From the NCBI RefSeq assembly GCF_040676675.1, contig NZ_JBFAPK010000002.1, positions 372,001 to 436,000 on the forward strand: 64,000 nucleotides of DNA. The letters are read 5' to 3'. The stretch comes from JBFAPK01 sp040676675. GTDB lineage: Bacteria > Actinomycetota > Actinomycetes > Mycobacteriales > Micromonosporaceae. How positions within the stretch are numbered: the first letter of the stretch is position 1; each line of letters starts with the position of its first letter. The notes under the pieces are model-generated. The model saw only the letters and a program-made list of their open reading frames with translations, searched no databases and was not told the origin of the DNA. The position numbers were made by a program, and so were the translations under genes. This document shows, piece after piece, positions 34,916-43,029 of the stretch.

Positions 34916-37339
34916 TCACGTCCGCCGTGCCGCCCGGTAGGTGTGGCCGGCCCGGACGGCGACCTGGACGACGTCGCCCTCGGGCCGCGTGGTGGCGGGC
35001 ACGGTACCGTCGGCGACGTCGACGAGCGTGTAGCTCCCGGTGAAGAGCCGGGCGCGCAGTCTGACGTTGCCGTCGCGGTCGGCCCTGACCAGGAACTCGT
35101 CGGCCTGGCCGCCGGTCCACGTCATGGTGACGGTGTAGCCGCCCCGGCCGCGCAGGCCCGCCACCCGGCCCGCGGGCCAGGCCGTCGGCAGCGCGGGCAG
35201 CAGGTGCAGTTCGCCGTTGTGGCTCTGCAGCAGCATCTCGGCGATGCCGGAGGTGGCGCCGAAGTTGCCGTCGATCTGGAACGGCGGATGCAGGTCGAAC
35301 ATGTTCGGCGCGAGGCGGTCGGTCCGCACCAGGTCGCGGACGAGCTTGTGCGCGCGCGTACCGTCCTCCATCCGCGCCCAGTAGTTGATTTTCCAGGCGA
35401 GGGACCAGCCGGTCCCGTCGTCGCCGCGCAGTTCGAGCGTCCGGCGAGCGGCCTCGTACAGCTGGGGCGTGCCGCGCCGGGTGATCTGGTTGCTGGGGTG
35501 CAGGCCGTACAGGTGGGAGATGTGGCGGTGGGTCCGCTCGGGCTCGATCCAGTCGGCGAGCCACTCCTGGATGTTGCCGCGCGAGCCCACGCGCATCGGC
35601 GGTAGGCGGTCCCGGGCGGTGCGGACCTGGGCCCGGAAGGTGGTGTCCACGCCGAGCACCTCGCTGGCCCGGGCGACGCCCTCGAACAGGTCGCGGAGGA
35701 TCTGGTTGTCCATGGTGGGGCCGGCACAGACGCTGACGTTCGCGTGGTGGGCGAGTTCCGGGGAGTTCGACGGGTTGGTGACGAGGTAGCCGAGCGTCGG
35801 ATGGGTGACCAGGGTGTCGAGGAAGAACTGCGCGGCGCCCTTCATGGCCGGGTAGTTGGCGCGCAGGAACGCGACGTCGCCGGTGAACAGGTAGTGGTCC
35901 CAGATCAGGGTCGCCAGCCAGGCCCCACCGGTCTGCCACATCCCCCACAGCGCGCCGTCGACGACCGAGGATCCCCGCCAGCCGTCGGTGTTGTGGTGGG
36001 TCACCCAGCCGCCGGCGCCGTACTGGGCCTGCGCGGTGCGCGCCCCGGTGACCGCCAGGTCCCTGATCATGTCGAAGACCGGGAGGAAACACTCGGCGAG
36101 GTTGGTCGTGTCGGCGGGCCAGTAGTTCATGGGCAGATTGGCGTTGATGGTGTATTTCGAGTCCCAGGGTGGGGCCATCGAGTCGTTCCAGATGCCCTGG
36201 AGGTTGGCCGGCTGGGTGCCCGGCCGCGAGGAGGAGATCAGCAGGTATCGGCCGAACTGGAACAGCAGCGCGGAGAACTGCGGGTCGTCGACGCTGGCGT
36301 GTTGGGCGATCCGCACGTCGGTCGGCTGGTCGGCGGCGGCGGTGCGACCCAGGTCGATCGTGACCCGGTTGAACAGCGCCTGGTAGTCGGCCACGTGGCG
36401 GCTGCGCAGCTGGTCGTAACCGACGGTGCGGGCGGCGGTGAGGCGGGCCCGCGCGGTGCCCTGGTAGTCCCCGTTGACGGTGCGGTAGTTGACGTAGCTG
36501 GAGGCGATCGAGACCAGCAGCGTCACGCTGGTGGCGCCGGAGACCCGCAGCGTTCCGCCGGAGCTGCTGACCGTCCCGCCGGTGGCGGTGGCGTGGGCCA
36601 GGGCGAGGAAGCGGACCGAGCCGTTGATCCCCTCCATGCTGCCGGAGATCCCGTCGAGCGCGATCGTCGCACCGTCCGGGCTGGCCACCGTCGTCCGTTG
36701 CGGGCTGTCGAACGAGGCGCTGAAGGTGATCGAGTTGGCCCGGTCGGCGGTCAGCCGGACCACGATCACCTGGTCCGGCGCGCTCGCGAACACCTCACGC
36801 TGGTACCGCACCCCGTTCAGCACGTAGGTCACGGAGGCGGTGGCGGTGGTGAGGTCGAGCGTCCGGTGGTACTGCGACGCCGTGCCGGAGGCGAAGGCGA
36901 GCCGGAGGTTGCCGACCGGCTGGTACGCCAGCTGCCCGGCGGGTCTGCCGAGCATCGCCTGGTCGACCAGTGTCTGCGCCTGGCTCCACTGGTCCGCGAA
37001 GACCAGCCGCCGGATCTCCGCCAGCGAGGCCGCGCCGCGGGTGTTGGCGGAGTCGTACGGGCCACCGGCCCAGACGGTGTCCTCGTTGAGCTGCAGTCGC
37101 TCCGCGTCGACGTTGCCGAACACCATGGCGCCGAGGCGGCCGTTGCCGACCGGCAGCGCCCGCAGCCAGTCGGTGCCGGCGGGCTCGTCGTACCAGAGCG
37201 CCAGGTCGTTGGCGGCCAGCACCTGTGGCGGTACCGCCGGATGGGCCCGGGCGGTGGCCGTCCACGCCGCTGGCAGCAGCAGGGCGCCGGCCCCGGCCGC
37301 TCCGGCGGTGAGAAGTCTCCTTCGCGTCACTTCAGACAT
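34916..37339 (-). CDS. secreted GH95 glycosidase (alpha-L-fucosidase/galactosidase type)
   Basis: An 807-residue enzyme with a twin-arginine signal (TRRRLLTAGAAG), so it is probably exported folded. The GH95 fold is recognised from LALWYDEPAGTDWLRALPVGNGR, LQLNEDTVWAGGPYD, the active-site strand INANLPMNYWPAD and the segments PTMDNQILRDLF and GTGWSLAWKINYWARM. The family hydrolyses alpha-1,2-L-fucosides, and some members act on alpha-L-galactosides of plant xyloglucan. It lies 166 bp downstream of the CBM13-GH43 gene on the same strand, across a GC-rich tandem repeat. Confidence 0.92.
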   Translation of the reverse strand: MSEVTRRRLLTAGAAGAGALLLPAAWTATARAHPAVPPQVLAANDLALWYDEPAGTDWLRALPVGNGRLGAMVFGNVDAERLQLNEDTVWAGGPYDSANTRGAASLAEIRRLVFADQWSQAQTLVDQAMLGRPAGQLAYQPVGNLRLAFASGTASQYHRTLDLTTATASVTYVLNGVRYQREVFASAPDQVIVVRLTADRANSITFSASFDSPQRTTVASPDGATIALDGISGSMEGINGSVRFLALAHATATGGTVSSSGGTLRVSGATSVTLLVSIASSYVNYRTVNGDYQGTARARLTAARTVGYDQLRSRHVADYQALFNRVTIDLGRTAAADQPTDVRIAQHASVDDPQFSALLFQFGRYLLISSSRPGTQPANLQGIWNDSMAPPWDSKYTINANLPMNYWPADTTNLAECFLPVFDMIRDLAVTGARTAQAQYGAGGWVTHHNTDGWRGSSVVDGALWGMWQTGGAWLATLIWDHYLFTGDVAFLRANYPAMKGAAQFFLDTLVTHPTLGYLVTNPSNSPELAHHANVSVCAGPTMDNQILRDLFEGVARASEVLGVDTTFRAQVRTARDRLPPMRVGSRGNIQEWLADWIEPERTHRHISHLYGLHPSNQITRRGTPQLYEAARRTLELRGDDGTGWSLAWKINYWARMEDGTRAHKLVRDLVRTDRLAPNMFDLHPPFQIDGNFGATSGIAEMLLQSHNGELHLLPALPTAWPAGRVAGLRGRGGYTVTMTWTGGQADEFLVRADRDGNVRLRARLFTGSYTLVDVADGTVPATTRPEGDVVQVAVRAGHTYRAARRT

Positions 37340-37401
37340 CGTGATTTCTCCAACCAGCGGAAATGACTACGGTCAGCGGCACGTCGGCGGCGGCGCCGAG
37401 A

Positions 37402-37486
37402 GCGGCCACCCCGGGGCGGCCACCCCAGGACGGCCACCCCGGGGCGGCCACCCCGGGGCGGTCGCCCCAGGACGGCCGGCCCGGTG
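37402..37486. repeat. tandem ~14-bp GC-rich repeat between GH43 and GH95
   Basis: About six degenerate units of GCGGCCACCCCGGG (with variant CCCCAGGA ends) run head to tail in the 166-bp gap between the GH43 stop and the GH95 start. Transcribed, they could fold into alternating hairpins. It is not clear whether they have a function. Confidence 0.65.
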
Positions 37487-37505
37487 GTGCCGTCGCCGGA
37501 TGCGG

Positions 37506-39599
37506 TCATGGGGTGGTCAGCTCGAATCGCCGTACGGCCACCGAGCCGCCGAGCGCCTGGGTGGCGTAGTTGAAGATGCCGAACCGGTAGCCCATGAAGA
37601 ACTGCCAGGCGTTGTTCAACGTGAACGCCGGCCCGAGCGAGGTGAAGGTGCTGCCGTTGGTGCTGTACGAGAAGCGGGCCTGGCGTCCGGAGCCGGGTCT
37701 GATGTCGGCGTTGACGCGCAGCCAGATCCGGCCGCCGGAGACGGTGGCGCTGGCCTGTTCGGCGCCGGTGCCGGTGGTGTTCCAGCTGCCGTCCATGGTC
37801 AGGCCGTTGGTCATCACCACCCGGGTGGCGCCGTTGTCGCGCTTCACGCCGATCCAGGCGGACTGGTCCCGCAGCATGGCGAGCCCGCTGCGGTCGCCGT
37901 CGCGCATCGTCGAGTAGTCGAGTTCGATGGTCGCCGTCGAACTCGGTCCCTGGATCCGGTGGGTGAGGGTGTTGCGGGCGTTGTAGAGGTCGTTGGTGAC
38001 GGTGGCGGCGTCGAGGCGCAGCCCGTTGTTCACCGACCACCGGCTGTTGTCCGGATTGTGGTTCCACTCCCACTGCGGCCCGAGGGTGGTGCCGGCGAAC
38101 GTGTCGACGCCGGTGAGGGGCTTCACCGCGCGCGGCGGCGGGGGCAGGTTCGGCGCGGGGTACGACGCGCCCCAGGCCCCGTTGACGGTCTGTACCACCG
38201 GCCACCCGTCCGAGGTCCAGGTGATCGGCGCGAGGGCGGGGACCCGACCGCCGGGGTAGGCGTCGACGAAGGCCATGTAGTACCAGTCGCCGTTCTGGGT
38301 CTGCACCAGCCCGCCCTGGTGCGGTACCCCGCCGCCGGAGATCGGACCGGGCATGTTCAGCAGCACCTGCCGCATCTCGTACGGGCCGAAGGGGCTGCTC
38401 GACTTGAGCACGTACTGGCCGTTGGCGGGGCGGGTGAGCCAGATGTAGTAGCTGCCGTTGCGCTTGTAGAACCGGGCGCCCTCCAGGGTGCCGACGCTCG
38501 ACGGGGTCTGGAACACCTGCTGCGTACGGACCTGGCCGAGTCCGTCGGCGGTGAGCTGGGCGACGCTGATCGTCGTGTTGCCGTAGGCGACGTACATGGT
38601 GTCGTTGTCGTCGATCAGCAGCCCGGCGTCGTAGTAGCAGTTGTTGATCCGCGAGCGCTTCTGCCAGGGCCCCTCCACCGACGTCGCCGTGTACACGTAC
38701 GTCCGGTTGAACTCGGTGCAGCCGATCCAGTAGTACGTGCCGTTGCTGCGGCGGTAGTTGAACGCGGACGCCCAGATGCCCTTGACGTAGGCCCGCCCGC
38801 CGCTCATGTTGTAGGCGTTGTTGTCGAAGTCCAGGTTCGGTACGGAGTGACCGGCGAATTCCCAGTTCACCAGGTCGTACGAGCGCAGGATCGGCGCACC
38901 CGGCGAGTAGTGCATGGTGGAGGCGGACAGGTAGTAGGCGTTGTCGACCCGGATGATGTCGACGTCCGCGAAGTCCTGCCACACCACCGGATTCGAGTAC
39001 GACGTACCGGGGTTGCCATCGCCGCCGACGCGGACGAGTTGCCACTGCTGGTTGTTCCCGCCCCAGTCGGTGTACTGCACCACGTTGGCGCCGTCCACGG
39101 TCGAGGCGTTCTGCACCTCCACGGCCTTGCCGCTGTGACCGGCGAGCAACCGCACGTAGCCGCCGGCCGAGTCCGCGAGCCGGAACTGCTGGTTCGTCGA
39201 GTTGTTGTCCGTCCACTGGACGATCGCGGCGCCGTCCGCGGTCGAGCGGTTGGACACGTCCAGCACCTTGCCGGAGTGCCGCGAGCGCAACCGGTAGAGC
39301 CCGTTACCCGAGTCGACGAACTGCCACTGCTGCTGGGCACCGTCGTTACGGCTCCACTGCGTGATCCGCGCACCGTCGCTCGTGGCCAGGTTGTACACGT
39401 CCAACGCCTTGCCGCTGTTGCGGTTCAGCAGCACGTACCAGGCGTTCGTGTCCACCGTCGCCGCCGCGGCCGGCGCGGGATGCACCGCCGCCAACGAGCC
39501 GCCCAACACCACCGCCGCGGTCGCGGCGCCGAGCCGCGACCACCACCCACGCCGCCGCGAGGGCGGCGCGGCCCACGGAATCTCCCCAAAGACGGTCAT
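37506..39599 (-). CDS. secreted CBM13-GH43 beta-xylosidase/alpha-L-arabinofuranosidase
   Basis: A 697-residue secreted enzyme: signal peptide to about residue 47, CBM13 module (49-191), GH43 propeller (about 200-500) and a concanavalin-like C-terminal domain (about 515-697, DTFAGTTLGPQWEWNHNPDN) typical of GH43 xylosidases. Catalytic candidates are the base Asp in FADVDIIRV, the Asp in YYDAGLLIDDND and the acid Glu in GTLEGARFYKRNG. ATG 39599 follows GAGGAGGATC. Its promoter has one operator in the core and a second in the leader, like GH62. Confidence 0.92.
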   Translation of the reverse strand: MTVFGEIPWAAPPSRRRGWWSRLGAATAAVVLGGSLAAVHPAPAAAATVDTNAWYVLLNRNSGKALDVYNLATSDGARITQWSRNDGAQQQWQFVDSGNGLYRLRSRHSGKVLDVSNRSTADGAAIVQWTDNNSTNQQFRLADSAGGYVRLLAGHSGKAVEVQNASTVDGANVVQYTDWGGNNQQWQLVRVGGDGNPGTSYSNPVVWQDFADVDIIRVDNAYYLSASTMHYSPGAPILRSYDLVNWEFAGHSVPNLDFDNNAYNMSGGRAYVKGIWASAFNYRRSNGTYYWIGCTEFNRTYVYTATSVEGPWQKRSRINNCYYDAGLLIDDNDTMYVAYGNTTISVAQLTADGLGQVRTQQVFQTPSSVGTLEGARFYKRNGSYYIWLTRPANGQYVLKSSSPFGPYEMRQVLLNMPGPISGGGVPHQGGLVQTQNGDWYYMAFVDAYPGGRVPALAPITWTSDGWPVVQTVNGAWGASYPAPNLPPPPRAVKPLTGVDTFAGTTLGPQWEWNHNPDNSRWSVNNGLRLDAATVTNDLYNARNTLTHRIQGPSSTATIELDYSTMRDGDRSGLAMLRDQSAWIGVKRDNGATRVVMTNGLTMDGSWNTTGTGAEQASATVSGGRIWLRVNADIRPGSGRQARFSYSTNGSTFTSLGPAFTLNNAWQFFMGYRFGIFNYATQALGGSVAVRRFELTTP
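39027..39455 (-). repeat. CBM13 module copy 4 (N-terminal in the GH43 enzyme)
   Basis: This ~143-residue ricin-type module lies directly after the signal peptide and is closely similar to copies 1-3; it is the most diverged of the four (VDTNAWYVLLNRN, LLAGHSG). Confidence 0.82.
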
Positions 39600-39686
39600 G
39601 ATCCTCCTCAACGGCCGAGTCGAGCGGGCGGCCCGCAACGAACGACGCCGCGATGCACCAGAGCCGGCGCCCCGGGCGCCGATGAA

Positions 39687-39700
39687 TGAGAGCGCTAACA
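39687..39700. promoter_or_regulatory. LacI-type operator in the GH43 leader
   Basis: TGAGAGCGCTAACA, one mismatch to the window consensus, lies 88 bp upstream of the GH43 start and 131 bp (centre to centre) from the promoter-borne operator. This repeats the two-operator layout of GH62. Confidence 0.65.
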
Positions 39701-39815
39701 GGGCGCCCACCGACGCCGCAGCTGCAGCAGCGGGCGCGAATGGACGGATTGAGCAGGGGTTCGACGAGGTGGGCCTGCCCGGTCGGCCAAAGCTCCCATC
39801 GCCCCTCGCTCATCG

Positions 39816-39844
39816 ACTGTGAGCGACAACACGCGGTTCGTCAA
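39816..39844 (-). promoter_or_regulatory. GH43 promoter with embedded LacI-type operator
   Basis: Minus strand: TTGACG (39844-39839), 17-bp spacer, CACAGT (39821-39816). The operator TGTGAGCGACAACA (39818-39831) overlaps the spacer and -10. The block 39816-39849 matches 10917-10950 upstream of GH62 at 31 of 34 positions. Confidence 0.65.
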
Positions 39845-40072
39845 GTCGTGCCGAACCGCGGCGGAACTCTCCGCCCGCCCCCGGCGAGGCCCGGTTGGCG
39901 AGTTTGCTCCCGTTCCGGCCGGCGTCGGCCCCGCCCGCGCGCTCGTCCTCCCGGGCCTCCCCCGCCCCGCCGCCTGCGCGTTCGCGGCGCCGGCGCGTCG
40001 ATGGTCGAATGCCGGCGGCCACCGCCGCCCGGCCCGCGACGTTTCGGCGCCGTGTCAGCCAGGAAACGATGC

Positions 40073-40101
40073 TTGCACATGTGTTAACGGCAGGCTATGT
40101 T
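40073..40101 (+). promoter_or_regulatory. GH127 promoter
   Basis: TTGCAC (40073-40078), a 17-bp spacer and TATGTT (40096-40101). The -10 overlaps the operator at 40098-40111, a classical arrangement for repression. The leader to the ATG at 40223 would be about 115 nt. Confidence 0.68.
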
Positions 40102-40111
40102 AGCGCTCACA
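40098..40111. promoter_or_regulatory. LacI-type operator overlapping the GH127 promoter
   Basis: TGTTAGCGCTCACA, identical to the site upstream of GH43-CBM6 (12723-12736), covers the -10 and probable transcription start of the GH127 gene. Confidence 0.75.
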
Positions 40112-40222
40112 TAGACACGGGCGTATGACGTCAGACATCGGTCCACCCATCCGTCCCGGCAGCGGCACCGCTCACCGCGCATCAGGGAGACGTGCCCAGC
40201 CGCGCACCCAACGGAGGCCCCC

Positions 40223-42964
40223 ATGCCGATCCCCGCCATGAGCCGCCGCCACCTGTTGCAGGCCGCCGGCGCCGCCACCGTCGCCTCGGCCATCGGTCCC
40301 GGAGTCGGGGATTCCCCGGCGGCGGCCGGGCTCGCCCCGGCCCGACCGGACATCGGAGTCTCCGCGTATCCGTTCGACCTCGGCCAGGTACGGCTGACGG
40401 CCAGCCGCTGGCTCGACAACCAGAACCGCACGCTGAACTACCTGCGGTTCGTCGACGTGAACCGCCTGCTCTACAACTTCCGGGCCAACCACCGCCTCGC
40501 CACGAACGGTGCCGCGTCGAACGGCGGCTGGGACGCCCCGACGTTCCCGTTCCGCACGCACGTGCAGGGGCACTTCCTCTCCGCCTGGGCCCAGGCGTAC
40601 GCCGTACTCGGCGACACCACCTGCCGCGACAAGGCGAACCAGATGGTGGCCGAACTCGCCAGGTGCCAGGCCAACAACGCCGCGGCCGGCTTCAACACCG
40701 GGTACCTGTCCGGCTTTCCCGAGTCCGACTTCAGCGCCCTCGAAGCGCGCACGCTGAGCAACGGCAACGTGCCGTACTACTGCGTTCACAAGACCCTCGC
40801 CGGCCTGCTCGACGTCTGGCGCCTGCTCGGCAACACCCAGGCCCGCGACGTGCTCCTGGCCCTCGCCGGCTGGGTCGACTGGCGCACCGGCAGGCTGACC
40901 TCCAGCCAGATGCAGGCCATGTTGGGTACCGAGTTCGGCGGCATGAACGCCGTCCTGACCGACCTGTACCAACAGACCGGCGACGCCCGCTGGCTGACCG
41001 CGGCCCAGCGGTTCGACCACGCCGCCGTGTTCAATCCCCTGGCGAGCAACCAGGACCAGCTCAACGGGCTGCACGCCAACACCCAGGTGCCCAAGTGGAT
41101 CGGCGCGGCCCGGGAGTACAAGGCCACCGGCACGACCCGCTACCGGGACATCGCCACCAACGCCTGGAACATCACCGTCGACGCGCACACCTACGTGATC
41201 GGCGGCAACAGCCAGGCCGAGCACTTCCGGGCCCCGAACGCCATCGCCGGATACCTGCGCACCGACACCTGCGAGGCCTGCAACACGTACAACATGCTGA
41301 AGCTGACCCGCGAGCTGTGGGCGCTGGACCCGAACCGGGTCGCGTACGTCGACTTCTACGAGCGGGCCCTGCTCAACCACATCGTCGGGGCGCAGAACCC
41401 GGCCGACAGCCACGGGCACATCACCTACTTCACCCCCCTGAACCCGGGCGGTCGCCGCGGGGTGGGTCCGGCGTGGGGCGGCGGCACCTGGAGCACCGAC
41501 TACAACTCGTTCTGGTGCTGCCAGGGCACGGGCCTGGAGGCCAACACGTCGTTGACGGACTCGATCTACTTCTACAACGGCACCACGCTGACCGTGAACC
41601 TCTTCATGCCGTCGGTGCTCACCTGGTCGCAGCGCGGGATCACCGTCACCCAGACCACCGGCTACCCGGTCAGCGACACCACGACGCTCACCGTCACCGG
41701 AACCGCCAGCGGGACGTGGACGATGCGCATCCGCATCCCCGGTTGGACGAACGGGGCAACGGTCAGCGTCAACGGCGTCGCGCAGAGTATCGCGACCACG
41801 CCGGGCAGCTACGCCAGCCTCACCCGCTCCTGGGCCTCGGGCGACACCGTCACCGTACGCCTGCCGATGCGGGTCACGGTGCAACCGGCCAACGACAACC
41901 CGAACGTGGTGGCCCTCACCTACGGCCCGGTCGTGTTGTCGGGCAACTACGGCAACACGGCGCTCACCGCGCTCCCCGCGTTGAGCACCGGCTCCGTCAC
42001 CCGTACCAGCAGCAGCTCGCTGGCCTTCACCGCGACGGCCAACGGCGCCACCGTCAACCTCGGCCCGTTCCACGACGCGCACGGGCACAACTACACCGTC
42101 TACTGGAGCGCCAACGGCCAGGCGGGCGGCTCGACCGCCAGCTACCGCCTGGTCAACGCGGCCAGCGGGCTGGTGCTGGGCATCCAGAACATGTCGACCG
42201 CCGACGGTGGCCTGGCGCTGCAGTGGGGCGACACCGGCACGCCGGACCACGACTGGGAGACGATCGTCGACGGCACCGCCCTGCGGTTCCGGAACGTGAA
42301 CAGCGGCAAGGTGCTCGGGGTGCGGGACATGTCGACCGCCGACAACGCGCCGGTGCTGCAGTGGGCCGACAACGGCACCGCCGACCACCGGTGGAGCGTC
42401 GTCGACGTCGGCGACGGCTCGCACAAGATCCGCAACGTGAACAGCGGCAAGCTGTTGGCGATCCTCGGCGGCTCGACGGCGCAGGGCGCCCAGGCGGTGC
42501 AGGACCCGGACAACGGGACGCTGGACAACCAGTGGCGGTTCGTCCCCAACGGGGCGCGGCGGATTCAGAACCTCGCCAGCGGCCTCGTGCTCGGGGTCCG
42601 GGACATGTCCACGGCCGACGGCGGACCGGTGATCCAGTGGGGTGACACCGGCACCGCCGACCATCTCTGGACCGCTGTCGTCGACACCGGCGGCTACCTG
42701 CGGCTACGCAACTCCCACAGCGGCAGGGTGCTCGGGGTGGAGAACGCCGGCACCGGCAACGGCGCGCGGGTGGTTCAGTGGACCGACGACGGCGCCAACG
42801 ACCACCGGTGGCGGCTGCGGTACGGCGGCAACGGCTGCTTCCGCATCCAGTGCGCGAACGGCGGCCGGGTCCTCGGGGTCGACGGCGCCTCCACCGCCCA
42901 GGGCGCCCAGGTCGTCATCTGGGACGACAACGGCACCAACGACCATCTCTGGCGGTTCCTCTAG
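40223..42964 (+). CDS. secreted GH127 beta-L-arabinofuranosidase with two CBM13-like domains
   Basis: A 913-residue enzyme with a twin-arginine signal (MSRRHLLQAAG), then a GH127 (alpha/alpha)6 domain and beta-sandwiches to about residue 630. The zinc/cysteine centre of the family is visible: Glu and Cys in DTCEACNTYNM and the double Cys in FWCCQGTG, one of which is the expected nucleophile. It should release beta-L-arabinofuranose from plant or hydroxyproline-linked arabinans. The C-terminal 275 residues contain six ricin-type repeats in which QxW is mostly replaced by DHxW. ATG 40223 follows GGAGG. The GH27 gene starts 65 bp downstream and is probably co-transcribed. Confidence 0.92.
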   Translation: MPIPAMSRRHLLQAAGAATVASAIGPGVGDSPAAAGLAPARPDIGVSAYPFDLGQVRLTASRWLDNQNRTLNYLRFVDVNRLLYNFRANHRLATNGAASNGGWDAPTFPFRTHVQGHFLSAWAQAYAVLGDTTCRDKANQMVAELARCQANNAAAGFNTGYLSGFPESDFSALEARTLSNGNVPYYCVHKTLAGLLDVWRLLGNTQARDVLLALAGWVDWRTGRLTSSQMQAMLGTEFGGMNAVLTDLYQQTGDARWLTAAQRFDHAAVFNPLASNQDQLNGLHANTQVPKWIGAAREYKATGTTRYRDIATNAWNITVDAHTYVIGGNSQAEHFRAPNAIAGYLRTDTCEACNTYNMLKLTRELWALDPNRVAYVDFYERALLNHIVGAQNPADSHGHITYFTPLNPGGRRGVGPAWGGGTWSTDYNSFWCCQGTGLEANTSLTDSIYFYNGTTLTVNLFMPSVLTWSQRGITVTQTTGYPVSDTTTLTVTGTASGTWTMRIRIPGWTNGATVSVNGVAQSIATTPGSYASLTRSWASGDTVTVRLPMRVTVQPANDNPNVVALTYGPVVLSGNYGNTALTALPALSTGSVTRTSSSSLAFTATANGATVNLGPFHDAHGHNYTVYWSANGQAGGSTASYRLVNAASGLVLGIQNMSTADGGLALQWGDTGTPDHDWETIVDGTALRFRNVNSGKVLGVRDMSTADNAPVLQWADNGTADHRWSVVDVGDGSHKIRNVNSGKLLAILGGSTAQGAQAVQDPDNGTLDNQWRFVPNGARRIQNLASGLVLGVRDMSTADGGPVIQWGDTGTADHLWTAVVDTGGYLRLRNSHSGRVLGVENAGTGNGARVVQWTDDGANDHRWRLRYGGNGCFRIQCANGGRVLGVDGASTAQGAQVVIWDDNGTNDHLWRFL

Positions 42965-43029
42965 GGGCAGTTCGAGGCCCCGAGGGAGATTCCATCGACA
43001 TCAATCGACCAGCAGCCTTGGAGGAGCAG

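Larger units (their letters stand above)
39600..40222. other. divergent regulatory region between GH43 and GH127
   Basis: No gene is credible in these 623 bp. They contain the minus-strand GH43 promoter, the plus-strand GH127 promoter and three LacI-type operators. The middle part (about 39850-40070) is featureless GC-rich DNA. Confidence 0.7.

Noticed and set aside
37367..37505. Possible coding sequence in the GC-rich repeats between GH43 and GH95
   Set aside because: Any frame yields a simple PPRGGRPG-type repeat without start signals; it is better described as tandem-repeat DNA.
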